Counted from the stretch's first letter, positions 15,699 through 23,206 are shown. The stretch: DNA of 24,499 bases from UBA1381 sp964399965 (GCA_964399965.1 CAYNRX010000034.1:1-24499); one strand, 5' to 3'. Notes: a model not told the origin generated them from the letters alone. Numbers and translations: made by a program.

Positions 15699-16472
15699 AT
15701 GAAAATAGGAAAGAGGGTTGTCGCAGCGGCAGCAGCCTGCATTATGTCCTTATCGTCGATGGCGCTTTTCGCGTACGCTGAGGAAACTGCGCATTTTATC
15801 GAGGGTTCTGACTTTTCGGACTGCGCAATGGGCGGTGCGGAAAATCCTATCTACGGAACGGGTATTGCGCTTGACGGCAATCCCTGGCTGACAAAGGGTT
15901 CGGCGCAGCGTCATTACCAGACATTCCTGCACGATGACGAGAGAGACGTGAACTATGTGCGCATGTACTCCAACAGCGACAAGTCCGGCTCCGGAGATGG
16001 TGCGGGTTCCATGTACATGTATCAGAGAGTAACAGGTTCCGACTTTACGAAATATTACGGCATGTGCGAATTTGATGTAAGGCTTCGTGCCGGTACCTGG
16101 GAGCTTAACTTCGGCGATTTCACCGACCCGACAAAGGGCTATGACAACCTGGCCGGTGCAGTCGTATTTGACAATGCCGAGATAATCAAGGCTAAGACCT
16201 TGAACGGCGAACAGGAGATCTGCCGCGTAGAGCCTAACACCTGGTACAGAGTAAGGATCACCGTAAACAACAAATTGCAGGAATTTGCGGTAGGCGTTTA
16301 TGACATGGAAGGAAAGCAGCTGGGCATGGGTGAAGAGCTTATCTACACAAACGCCAATACTGAGGGTATCAGAACATGGTGCTTCTCATACGTAAGAGGC
16401 TCAAAGTATTACTATGACCTCACAAATGTGACGATCGCTAAGAACACCGATACAGCGTTTGAGATGAAATAA
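15699..16472 (+). CDS. Secreted protein of unknown function, beta-rich
   Basis: This is a 257-residue exported protein. Residues 1-27 form a clear signal peptide (KIGKR, hydrophobic AAAAACIMSLSSMALF, cleavage AYA before EET). The mature part has alternating beta-strand patterns (YVRMYSNSDKSGSG, SMYMYQRVTGSDFTKYYGMCEFDVRL, WYRVRITVNNKLQEFAVGVYDMEGKQLG) resembling the jelly-roll of concanavalin-like or carbohydrate-binding domains. I cannot assign a family. No anchor is seen. The start follows AAAGGAGAGG. Codon choice appears richer in T- and A-ending codons than in neighbouring genes, which may reflect high expression or a different origin. It ends in its own terminator, so it is a single-gene unit. 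Confidence 0.8.
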   Translation: MKIGKRVVAAAAACIMSLSSMALFAYAEETAHFIEGSDFSDCAMGGAENPIYGTGIALDGNPWLTKGSAQRHYQTFLHDDERDVNYVRMYSNSDKSGSGDGAGSMYMYQRVTGSDFTKYYGMCEFDVRLRAGTWELNFGDFTDPTKGYDNLAGAVVFDNAEIIKAKTLNGEQEICRVEPNTWYRVRITVNNKLQEFAVGVYDMEGKQLGMGEELIYTNANTEGIRTWCFSYVRGSKYYYDLTNVTIAKNTDTAFEMK

Positions 16473-16493
16473 GTCCAAACAGAATATTTCAAG

Positions 16494-16522
16494 AGCGGCA
16501 GGGGGATACCTGCCGCTTTTTT
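16494..16522 (+). terminator. Rho-independent terminator
   Basis: AGCGGCAGG (16494-16502) pairs with CCTGCCGCT (16509-16517) and is followed by a T run to 16522. It ends the secreted-protein gene. Confidence 0.9.
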
Positions 16523-16538
16523 AACGAGATCCGCAAAG

Positions 16539-16564
16539 CAATTGCGAAAACGGTTTTGCAACTG
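16539..16564. repeat. Dispersed element copy E (first hairpin) in the CorA leader
   Basis: CAATTGCGAAAAC followed by GGTTTTGCAACTG forms an imperfect hairpin with one mismatch and one G-T pair. The core CAATTGCGAAA is identical to copies B, C and D. It lies 31 bp before the CorA-like start. Confidence 0.5.
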
Positions 16565-16594
16565 ACTATTTTAACGAAAGGCAGGGAGATCGAT

Positions 16595-17503
16595 ATGATA
16601 TATGCTATGGGCGAAAGGCTGGAGGAGATAACCATAGAGGAGGCGGCCGAGCGGCCGTCTATATATATCACCACTACCGATAAATGCCGACAGATGCTGG
16701 ATGCGGCCGGGATCCTTTACGAGGGCGAAATAAGCATGAAAGACGTGAGAGTCTGCAAGGCGGAAACGCAGCAGGACTGCCTTTACGGATCGCTTGCGGT
16801 ACCGAAGCTTTTGGATGTGCTGGGCAGCCGTTACCGGATACTTTTTTTCATCAATCAGACCAACATCGTGCTGGTGGATAACGACAATTTCTCCGAGCGT
16901 CTGGTGCGGAGGATAATGCGCCGTAAGATACATCAGGGAGAGACGAAGGAGAAATTCCTCTACAATTTTGTCACGGAGTTCATGAACCGCGATCTGGAGC
17001 TTCTGGACAGATACGAAAAGCGTATCATAGAGATGGAGGAAACCGTGATGGAGGATAAGGAGACGGACAATTTCCAGTCAAAGCTCATGCCCCTGCGCAA
17101 GGAGCTTTTGACTCTTCGCAGCTACTACGATGAGATAGCGGATGTGGGCAAGGAGTTCATCGATAACGAAAACGGCTTTTTCACCAAAAAGCAGCTCAAA
17201 TATTTCGGCACGATGACCGACCGCGCCGAAAGACTGGTGGATAAATCCTCCTACCTTCTCGACTACGCCCAACAGGTCAAGGACGCCTATCAGGCGATGG
17301 TCTCCGCCAAGCAGAACAACAATATGCAGTTTTTGACCATTGTATCAACGTTCTTTTTCCCTCTGACGCTTATAACCGGCTGGTATGGTATGAATTTCCA
17401 GGATATGCCGGAGCTGGAGCATGGATATCCCTGGGTGATAGGGCTGAGCGCGGTCGTGGTCATTATTTGTATCATCATATTTAAGAAGAAAAAGCTGTTT
17501 TAG
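16595..17503 (+). CDS. CorA-family divalent metal ion transporter
   Basis: This 302-residue membrane protein of the CorA (2-TM-GxN) family usually carries Mg2+ or Co2+ into the cell as a homopentamer. The N-terminal two thirds are a soluble domain with long charged helices (about residues 125-240). The C-terminus has two transmembrane helices, TIVSTFFFPLTLITGWYG and WVIGLSAVVVIICIIIF, joined by a loop with the signature GMN (265-267) and the family's acidic loop (FQDMPELEHG). It ends in a KKKK tail. The ATG at 16595 follows AGGGAG by 6 bp; the earlier in-frame codon at 16556 lies in the repeat and is rejected. It is a single-gene unit with a bidirectional terminator after it. Confidence 0.92.
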   Translation: MIYAMGERLEEITIEEAAERPSIYITTTDKCRQMLDAAGILYEGEISMKDVRVCKAETQQDCLYGSLAVPKLLDVLGSRYRILFFINQTNIVLVDNDNFSERLVRRIMRRKIHQGETKEKFLYNFVTEFMNRDLELLDRYEKRIIEMEETVMEDKETDNFQSKLMPLRKELLTLRSYYDEIADVGKEFIDNENGFFTKKQLKYFGTMTDRAERLVDKSSYLLDYAQQVKDAYQAMVSAKQNNNMQFLTIVSTFFFPLTLITGWYGMNFQDMPELEHGYPWVIGLSAVVVIICIIIFKKKKLF

Positions 17504-17511
17504 ACAGATAA

Positions 17512-17554
17512 AAAACGTCCGATATACCGGCGACCCGGCTGTATCGGACGTTTT
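17512..17554. terminator. Bidirectional terminator between CorA and dinB
   Basis: AAAACGTCCGATA pairs with TATCGGACGTTTT around an inner TACCGG/CCGGCTG part. A-run and T-run flank the stem, so it serves the CorA gene from the left and dinB from the right. Confidence 0.88.
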
Positions 17555-17593
17555 CTATTACAGGCCTTATGACGGCGAAAGAGTTTTGTGATA

Positions 17594-18793
17594 TTACTCT
17601 TTTTCCTTTTTCTTACCCGTTCCCAGCTGTATATTTCCGCCGAATCGCTCATACAGCTCATCGACCGTTTTTTCTATCTTTTCGCGTTTTTTCACCGCCT
17701 TATTCTCATCCTCGAACAGGGACAGCTGCTCGGAGACCATGTTTTCCGCCACCAGCGATCCGGCCGTGACGGTCAGCATACGCGCGGGCTGGGACATATT
17801 CCAGGTCTTTTTGAGGATGGCCATCGCCGCTTCGCAGATATCGCGCGAGGTGCAAAGCGGCGTCTCCAGCTGCGCCTGACGCTGTATCGTGCGAAATTCC
17901 GGCGTCTTGACCGTCACCTGCAAGCTCATGCATTTCAATCCCCGTTTGCGGAGACGGCGCGCAACGCTCTGCGACAGCGGCAGGAGACGGCGGCGGTATT
18001 CCTCTTCGCCGCGGATATCCTCCTCGAACGTCGCCCCGTTGCCAATGGATTTCACCTCCCGCTCCTCTGATACTGAGCGTACCGGCTCATCGTCAAGGCC
18101 GCGCGCGTAGCGGCTTATCATACGCCCGGCCTTCCCCAGGCGGCGGGCAAGATCCTCCTCCCTGGCGGCGGCGATATCGCCGATCGTGAATATCCCCATG
18201 GAGGCCAGGGTCTCGGCCGTCTTTTTGCCGACCGAAAAAAGGTCCCCGGCCGGCAGTGGATAAAGCAGGCGGCGGAAGTTGGCAGGGGTGATAACGGTCG
18301 TGGCGTCGGGCTTTTTATAGTCGCTGCCCATCTTGGCAAATATCTTGTTCCACGATACGCCCACGGATATCGTGACGCCCGTCTCCTCCCGCACCAGCTG
18401 CCGGAGCTTGTCGGCGATAGTTTTCCCGTCACCGAACAGCCTGCGGCTGCCGGTCACATCGAGCCATGATTCATCTATCGAAAACGGCTCCACCAGATCG
18501 GTATAGCGGCGGTATATCTCGTTTATCCGCTCGGAAAAATCCTTGTATATCCCATGATGGGGCGCAACGGTCACCAGGGAGGGGCATTTGCGGCGGGCGG
18601 AGGCTATCGTCTCCGCTGTCGTTACCCCATAGCCCTTGGCCAGCTCGTTCTTAGCCAGTATTATGCCGTGGCGTTTTTCCGGGTCTCCGGCCACCGCCAT
18701 CGGTACGTTTTTAAGCTCGGGATCGAGCACGCATTCCACCGAGGCGTAGAAGCCGTTGCAGTCGCAGTGCAGTATCGTCCGCTGCCCGTTCAT
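17594..18793 (-). CDS. dinB: DNA polymerase IV (Y-family translesion polymerase)
   Basis: This 399-residue Y-family polymerase copies past damaged bases. Metal-binding acids are Asp11 (HCDCNGFYASVE) and Asp107/Glu108 (FSIDESW). The steric-gate position is Tyr16. The GVSWNKIFAKMGSDYKKPDAT stretch, a helix-hairpin-helix thumb (FSVGKKTAETLASMGIFTIGDIA) and the little-finger domain follow. A beta-clamp binding motif QLSLF (356-360) is present near the C-terminus, so it should bind the sliding clamp. It overlaps the end of the TetR gene by 4 bp on the same strand, so the two are co-transcribed and coupled. I see no clear SOS (LexA) box in front of the pair. Confidence 0.93.
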   Translation of the reverse strand: MNGQRTILHCDCNGFYASVECVLDPELKNVPMAVAGDPEKRHGIILAKNELAKGYGVTTAETIASARRKCPSLVTVAPHHGIYKDFSERINEIYRRYTDLVEPFSIDESWLDVTGSRRLFGDGKTIADKLRQLVREETGVTISVGVSWNKIFAKMGSDYKKPDATTVITPANFRRLLYPLPAGDLFSVGKKTAETLASMGIFTIGDIAAAREEDLARRLGKAGRMISRYARGLDDEPVRSVSEEREVKSIGNGATFEEDIRGEEEYRRRLLPLSQSVARRLRKRGLKCMSLQVTVKTPEFRTIQRQAQLETPLCTSRDICEAAMAILKKTWNMSQPARMLTVTAGSLVAENMVSEQLSLFEDENKAVKKREKIEKTVDELYERFGGNIQLGTGKKKEKE

Positions 18794-19425
18794 GAGAATA
18801 TGGGGGAATTGCCCGGATCCTTGGGCGGGCGGTAGAAGTATTCCAGGCTGCCGGCCTTCATGTGCATACTGTCCTCCAGCATGTGGGAGAGCGCTTTGAG
18901 CTTTTCCAGCGTCTCCTCCTTATCGGCCGGTATCAGCACGCTGTCGAGTGATAAGAGAAGCATCGATAGGATAAACTGTGCATAGTAGCGCGGGCTGCGG
19001 CAGGAGAGGACGCCTTCTCTTTCGCCCTGGGTGATGATGTCGGAGAGTATCGGCGTCATTTCCCGCACGGCGATAACGCAGAATTTTTGGTGTACTATAA
19101 CGTCGTCCTGGAGATTGAGCATCCTTAAAAGCTGCCACTGACGGTTGCCGTCGCTGGGGAAAACGCTGAGGTTGAACATCGCGCACATTTTTTGGAGGGC
19201 GTTTAGCTCCGGGGAATCGGCAATGCGGCGGCTGTCGGCTATCACCTTGGAATATGCCCGCTCAAGCACGGCGTCGATTATCTCATCCTTGGAATTGAAA
19301 TAGTAGTATATGCTTCCCTTTCCTATACCGGCTTTTTGGGCGACGTCGCTGATGGTGGCGTTTTTGGCCTGATTGTCCGTCATCAGCTTCTGCATCGCGT
19401 CCAATATCATATCCCGCTTGCTCAT
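18790..19425 (-). CDS. TetR-family transcriptional regulator
   Basis: This 211-residue repressor has an N-terminal TetR helix-turn-helix (about residues 1-50: KRDMILDAMQKLM, ATISDVAQKAGIGKGSIYYYFNSKDEIIDAV) and a helical ligand-binding C-terminal domain. The start at 19425 (MSKRD) was chosen because AAGGA lies about 8 bp upstream; an ATG two codons earlier sits too close to it, and a much longer reading from 19548 runs into the promoter. The divergent operon carries two GACCG..GGTC palindromes at its promoter, which is the expected arrangement for its target. Acyl-CoA or lipid-like ligands are common for such regulators next to acyl-ligase genes, by inference only. Confidence 0.9.
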   Translation of the reverse strand: MSKRDMILDAMQKLMTDNQAKNATISDVAQKAGIGKGSIYYYFNSKDEIIDAVLERAYSKVIADSRRIADSPELNALQKMCAMFNLSVFPSDGNRQWQLLRMLNLQDDVIVHQKFCVIAVREMTPILSDIITQGEREGVLSCRSPRYYAQFILSMLLLSLDSVLIPADKEETLEKLKALSHMLEDSMHMKAGSLEYFYRPPKDPGNSPIFS

Positions 19426-19449
19426 AGGCATCTTCCTTTCTGAAAAATA

Positions 19450-19473
19450 GCTCCGGACTGTTTTTACAGGAGC
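19450..19473. other. Hairpin in the TetR-dinB leader, attenuator-like
   Basis: GCTC (19450-19453) pairs with GAGC (19470-19473) and CTGT (19458-19461) with ACAG (19466-19469). On the minus strand the stem is followed by ATTTTT and on the plus strand by GTTTTTT. It lies between the TetR -10 box and start codon, so it could terminate or attenuate; the stem is short. Confidence 0.4.
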
Positions 19474-19495
19474 GTTTTTTGTATTCATATAGGCT

Positions 19496-19501
19496 ATTAT
19501 A
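19496..19501 (-). promoter_or_regulatory. -10 box of the TetR-dinB operon
   Basis: TATAAT on the minus strand, with a weak -35 (TGTACT, 19519-19524) at 17 bp. Confidence 0.45.
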
Positions 19502-19548
19502 ACATAACAATTAAAAAAAGTACAGCAAAATATTGTACAAAAAAACAC

Positions 19549-19577
19549 TTGACCGCCGGTCGGAAACTTGGTATAAT
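19549..19577 (+). promoter_or_regulatory. Promoter of the hydrolase-condensation-carrier-ligase operon
   Basis: TTGACC (19549-19554), a 17-bp spacer and TATAAT (19572-19577) make a near-consensus sigma-A-type promoter. The -35 box overlaps a TetR-type palindrome. Confidence 0.85.
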
Positions 19578-19601
19578 CTAAATGAATCGACCGGTGGTCG
19601 A
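19551..19601. promoter_or_regulatory. Paired TetR-type operators
   Basis: Site 1 is GACCGCCGGTC (19551-19561), on the -35 box and into the spacer. Site 2 is TCGACCGGTGGTCGA (19587-19601), just after the expected transcription start. Both share GACCG..GGTC; their centres are 38 bp apart. Binding at either would block the promoter. Confidence 0.7.
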
Positions 19602-19647
19602 ATCGTAGAACTATATCAGCAGAGCGAGTTTTAAAGAAAGAAGGGCT

Positions 19648-20607
19648 TTGATAAAATTAGGGATCATAGGAACAGTAGCAGGACTTGCGGCAGCGGCGGC
19701 AGGAGCCGGGACTGCGGCAGCGGCCTACATGTTCGATCAGACGATAGCAAGAAAGGATCACGTCCCGGTGCCCGACACCGGCACCAACTGGGATGAGTAT
19801 ATACCGCGGATAAAAGAGATGACCGAGTACATGGCGTCCCTGGAGCCGGAGCATCATGTGATGAAAACGTTCGATGGATTGCGCCTTGCGGGAAGATATT
19901 TCCCGGCGGAGGAAAAGACGCATAAAACGGTCATATCTGTCCACGGCTACAAGAGCAACGGAGCGGGCGAGGCCACATCCATCGGCAAGATGTACCATGA
20001 AGCGGGCTGGAACGTGCTGGTAGTTGACAACCGCGCTCACGGTGAGAGCGAGGGCAAATATATCGGCTTCGGCGTTTTGGATCACCTTGATCTGACGATG
20101 TGGATAGATTACCTCCTGCACAACATCGACCCGGAGGCGGAGATCTTCCTCCACGGCGTATCGATGGGCGGAGCAACGGTGCTGATGGCCTCCGGCTGCG
20201 ATCTGCCGGAAAACGTTAAGGGGATCATCGCCGACTGTGCGTTTACAAGCGCGTGGGATGTGTTTGCGCATCTTCTGCCGAAGATGTACCACCTGCCGGT
20301 TTTCCCGCTGATGAACGTATCGAGCGCGATCTGCAAGCGGAAGGCCGGATATGCGTTCGATGAGATATCGACGCTTGATACCGTAAAGCGGTCGAAGCTG
20401 CCGATACTCTTTATCCATGGCAGCGAGGACGATTTCGTCCCCGCGATAATGAGCCACCAGAATTACGAGGCCGCAAGATGCCCCAAGCGGCTTTTGATAG
20501 TAGACGGGGCAGGCCACGGAGCGAGCTTTTTCCATTCGCCCGAGCTGTATAAGAAGGAAGTATTCAGATTCATAAACGATGTTGAGGAGGGGACGATAAA
20601 TGACTGA
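19648..20607 (+). CDS. Membrane-anchored alpha/beta hydrolase
   Basis: This 319-residue serine hydrolase has an Ala/Gly-rich hydrophobic N-terminus (LGIIGTVAGLAAAAAGAG, about residues 3-28), which is a signal anchor. The alpha/beta core has VISVHGYKSNG (oxyanion), DNRAHGES, the nucleophile Ser172 in GVSMGG, Asp261 in GSEDDFVP and His290 in GAGHGA. It resembles BAAT/Pip-like or YqkD-type hydrolases of Firmicutes that act on esters or thioesters. The start is TTG at 19648 with AAGAAGGG close before it; no ATG occurs until after the anchor. It is the first gene of the operon, overlaps the condensation gene by 8 bp, and may release or edit the acyl product, by inference. Confidence 0.85.
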   Translation: MIKLGIIGTVAGLAAAAAGAGTAAAAYMFDQTIARKDHVPVPDTGTNWDEYIPRIKEMTEYMASLEPEHHVMKTFDGLRLAGRYFPAEEKTHKTVISVHGYKSNGAGEATSIGKMYHEAGWNVLVVDNRAHGESEGKYIGFGVLDHLDLTMWIDYLLHNIDPEAEIFLHGVSMGGATVLMASGCDLPENVKGIIADCAFTSAWDVFAHLLPKMYHLPVFPLMNVSSAICKRKAGYAFDEISTLDTVKRSKLPILFIHGSEDDFVPAIMSHQNYEAARCPKRLLIVDGAGHGASFFHSPELYKKEVFRFINDVEEGTIND

Positions 20608-21979
20608 GAAATATGACCTGACGCCGGCGCAGAAGATACACTTTTTTTCCTCATACACCTGCCCGCATATGGAGCTTTTGAACATAGGCACCAGCCTGAC
20701 GATAAAGGAGGATATCGACTTTGACCTCCTGCGTGAGGCTATCCGCCAGGCGGTAATGCGCAACGACGCCCTGCATGTGCAGATTTGCAAGACGCGCGAT
20801 GGCCAGGTAAAGCAGTATATCAACAAAAAACAGCCGATCGAGGTCGAATTTCACGATTTCTCCCAGGGCACCATGGAGGAGGCCGAGGAGGAGATGAAGC
20901 GGTGGACGTCCGAGCCGTTTGAGCTGTATAATTCCAAGCTCTACCGCATAGTGATGATATCTATGCCGGACGGCTATAAGGGAACATATTTCAACGTCCA
21001 GCATATGATAATGGACTCCTACGGCATAGTTATATTCTCGCGCGATATCATCGAGATATACGCGCATCTGCGGTACAATATGGAGTATCCGAAGAAACTG
21101 CGCGCATATGCGGATTCCTTAAAAGCCGACCTTGAGTATCTGGAGTCTAAGAAGTATAAGGATGATGAGGCCTTTTGGGAGAAGGAGCTTTCCCGTCCCG
21201 AGCCGAAATTCACCGGGCTTTTGGGCTCCGGCCTTTTGAAGAAGCAGCAGGAGGAGAACAATAACCCCAACCAGCGTTGGGCGGCGGTAATCCCTACCAC
21301 CTTTAAGGCCAGCAACATTAAGTTCCATATGCAGACCGAGCCGACCGAGCAGCTGCTTGATTTCTGCTCCGAGCATAACGTGCCCCTGGTATGTTTGCTC
21401 CTGATGAGCCTTAGACTGTACCTGTCCAAGTTCAACGATAACGAAGAAGACGTAAGCGTAAAATCGACCGTTTCCCGCCGGGCAACGGTCACCGATAAAA
21501 AATCCGCCGGCACCAGGGTGCATTTCTTCCCCTGCCGTATGGATATGCCCAATAGTCTGAGCGTTATGGAGGGATTAAGGCGGATACAGGAGATACAGAA
21601 CAAGATATTCCGTCACGCAAACTACGACCCGGTAAAGCTTTTGATGGATATCAACAAGAGATACAATGTAGGCCAGGGCGGATGCTATGAAAACCTTACT
21701 CTTACCTACCAGCCGCTGACGATGAAGCAGAAGGACGAGCGTCTTGACAATATCAACTACAAGAGCCGCTGGTATCCCAACGGCGTTGCCGCTCAGGCGG
21801 TGTATCTGACCGTTATGCACGATCCGCAGGACAACGGCCTTGACTTCTATTTCGAGTACCAGTTCGGCGATTTCAACGAGCAGAATCTGGAGTATATATA
21901 CTACTACCTTGGTAAGATAATGTTTGCCATAGCCCAGCATCCGGAAAAGACGATGCAGGAGATAATAGACGAGGTTTAA
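20600..21979 (+). CDS. Free-standing condensation-domain protein (NRPS C-domain/acyltransferase fold)
   Basis: This 459-residue protein is the length of one whole condensation domain and nothing else. The N-terminal half begins LTPAQKIHFF, the usual C-domain opening. The active-site motif HHxxxDG reads QHMIMDS (134-140): the catalytic second His is kept as His135 and Asp139 is kept, but the first His is Gln and the Gly is Ser. The second half has the expected bridging strands (DFYFEYQFGDF). Such proteins transfer an acyl or aminoacyl group from a carrier protein to an amine or alcohol. GGAGGGG lies before the ATG. It overlaps the hydrolase gene and precedes the carrier protein gene by 21 bp. 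The acceptor cannot be told from sequence; a papA-like O-acyltransferase role is the main alternative to amide synthesis. Confidence 0.8.
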   Translation: MTEKYDLTPAQKIHFFSSYTCPHMELLNIGTSLTIKEDIDFDLLREAIRQAVMRNDALHVQICKTRDGQVKQYINKKQPIEVEFHDFSQGTMEEAEEEMKRWTSEPFELYNSKLYRIVMISMPDGYKGTYFNVQHMIMDSYGIVIFSRDIIEIYAHLRYNMEYPKKLRAYADSLKADLEYLESKKYKDDEAFWEKELSRPEPKFTGLLGSGLLKKQQEENNNPNQRWAAVIPTTFKASNIKFHMQTEPTEQLLDFCSEHNVPLVCLLLMSLRLYLSKFNDNEEDVSVKSTVSRRATVTDKKSAGTRVHFFPCRMDMPNSLSVMEGLRRIQEIQNKIFRHANYDPVKLLMDINKRYNVGQGGCYENLTLTYQPLTMKQKDERLDNINYKSRWYPNGVAAQAVYLTVMHDPQDNGLDFYFEYQFGDFNEQNLEYIYYYLGKIMFAIAQHPEKTMQEIIDEV

Positions 21980-22000
21980 TTTTTAGGGGAGGACAAAGAG

Positions 22001-22225
22001 ATGTTTGAAAAGTTAAGCGAAATGATACAGGTATACGTTGAGGCCGACCAGATAACGCCGGAGTCGAAGTTTATTGAGGATCTGGGCTTTAATTCCTACG
22101 ATTTCATGTGCCTGGTAGGCGATATCGAGGACGAGTTCGAGGTTGAGGTAAACGAGGGCGACGTTAAGGACATCGTGACTGTGGCGGACGCGGTGAAATA
22201 TATCGAAGCGCTCAAGAACGATTAA
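22001..22225 (+). CDS. Acyl/peptidyl carrier protein
   Basis: This 74-residue carrier protein matches the usual single-domain length. The phosphopantetheine site is Ser32 in DLGFNSYDF, replacing the common DSL. The four-helix pattern and strong negative charge (DIEDEFEVEVNEGD) are typical. It is not the housekeeping AcpP by context: it sits between a condensation enzyme and its own Sfp-type transferase rather than fatty acid synthesis genes. GGGGAGG lies before the ATG. It should be activated by the next gene product and loaded by the acyl ligase at the end of the operon. Confidence 0.92.
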   Translation: MFEKLSEMIQVYVEADQITPESKFIEDLGFNSYDFMCLVGDIEDEFEVEVNEGDVKDIVTVADAVKYIEALKND

Positions 22226-22229
22226 AATC

Positions 22230-22787
22230 ATGCTTGATATAAGATACAAATTCCTGCCCCAGAAGGCTCCCGGTATGACCAGCCGCGAATATGCGGGCTT
22301 TCTGCACCGGGAGGCCTGGGAGCTGATGGACGATATGCTGAGGCTGCGCGGCGTCGATCATTCGCAGCTGCGGCGCACCGGGCTGGGAAAACCGTATATC
22401 GAGGGTTCGCCCATGCATTTGAGCCTTACGCATTGCGAGGGCTTCTGCGCCTGCTGTCTGTCGCTCTCTCCGGTAGGCATAGACGCCGAGCCGGCCGGGC
22501 GTTTTAGCCACCAGGCGGCCAAAAAGGCGCTTACGCCGCGGGAATATGAGCTGGTGCTAAAAAACGGCGAGCAGGTATTTGCCGGGCTGTGGACGCTCAA
22601 GGAGAGCTATATAAAGGCCTTGGGCAGAGGTATCGGATACGGGCTGAAAAATGCGGAATTTGTCATAGATGAAAAGGGGACGGTCCTTTATCATCCGTCA
22701 GGGGCCGTTTTCCGCCAGCAGAAGATCGGAGGCTATATAGTGTCGGCGGCAGAGCTGACCGGAAAGGATGCAGAAATATGTTTTTAA
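22230..22787 (+). CDS. 4'-Phosphopantetheinyl transferase, Sfp type
   Basis: This 185-residue enzyme moves 4'-phosphopantetheine from CoA to the carrier protein serine. Motifs are the GLGKPYIEG and MHLSLTHCEGF substrate region, GIDAE with Mg-binding Asp85 and Glu87, and WTLKESYIKALGRGI with Trp121, Lys124, Glu125 and Lys129. Length is slightly short for Sfp but complete in motifs. It starts 4 bp after the carrier protein stop with little ribosome-site signal, so coupling is likely. Its stop overlaps the ligase start by 10 bp. Having its own transferase suggests that the carrier is poorly served by the housekeeping AcpS. Confidence 0.9.
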   Translation: MLDIRYKFLPQKAPGMTSREYAGFLHREAWELMDDMLRLRGVDHSQLRRTGLGKPYIEGSPMHLSLTHCEGFCACCLSLSPVGIDAEPAGRFSHQAAKKALTPREYELVLKNGEQVFAGLWTLKESYIKALGRGIGYGLKNAEFVIDEKGTVLYHPSGAVFRQQKIGGYIVSAAELTGKDAEICF

Positions 22788-23206
22788 CTATTAGGGATCT
22801 ATTGAAAAGCGCAGCGGAAAAGTTTGGCGATAAAGCGTATCTCAGGTATAAGGACGGCAAGGATATAGGAGAGGTTTCCTTTGCCGGAATGTATGAGACG
22901 GCGCAGTCGTTTGCACGATTTTTGAAAAAGTCCGGCCTTGAAAAAAGCCATATAGCGGTCGTGGGGCCGACAAGCCCGCAGTGGATAGGGGCGTATCTGG
23001 GTACGCTCACAGCGGGAGCGGTAGCGGTACCGATCGATAAAGAGCTGGGCGCGGAGGATATATGCGAGCTTTTGGAGCGCGCCGATGTTTCGGCTCTGCT
23101 GTGGGGCAATGGAGCTGTGGGGCAATGGACAGGAAAAGACGGCCGAGCTGGCAAAGGAGAAGTGCCCGGGCGTGAAGCAGATAATAAGCCTGGACGAGGA
23201 CTTTGA
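22778..23206 (+). CDS. AMP-forming acyl ligase, 5' part of gene interrupted by a 16-bp duplication
   Basis: This is the N-terminal part of an acyl-CoA synthetase / acyl-AMP ligase: FLTIRDLLKSAAEKFGDKAYLRYKDG, SFAGMYETAQSFARFLKKSGLEKSHIAVVGPTSPQWIGAYLGTLTAGAVAVPID. The reading is sound up to residue 112 (Gly of LLWGNG). It then leaves the frame because GCTGTGGGGCAATGGA at 23098-23113 is repeated exactly at 23114-23129. The tail to 23206 is out of frame. Removal of one copy joins LLWGNG directly to QEKTAELAKEKCPG and gives a 500-residue protein ending at 24296. As written the gene is off; the piece lacks any active site. Confidence 0.85.
   Translation: MFLTIRDLLKSAAEKFGDKAYLRYKDGKDIGEVSFAGMYETAQSFARFLKKSGLEKSHIAVVGPTSPQWIGAYLGTLTAGAVAVPIDKELGAEDICELLERADVSALLWGNGAVGQWTGKDGRAGKGEVPGREADNKPGRGL

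Noticed and set aside
19526..19539. Shared AAAATATTGTACAA between the TetR and secreted-protein upstream regions
   Set aside because: The match is 14 bp, AT-rich, and explained by chance or by -10-like composition; no further flanking similarity.
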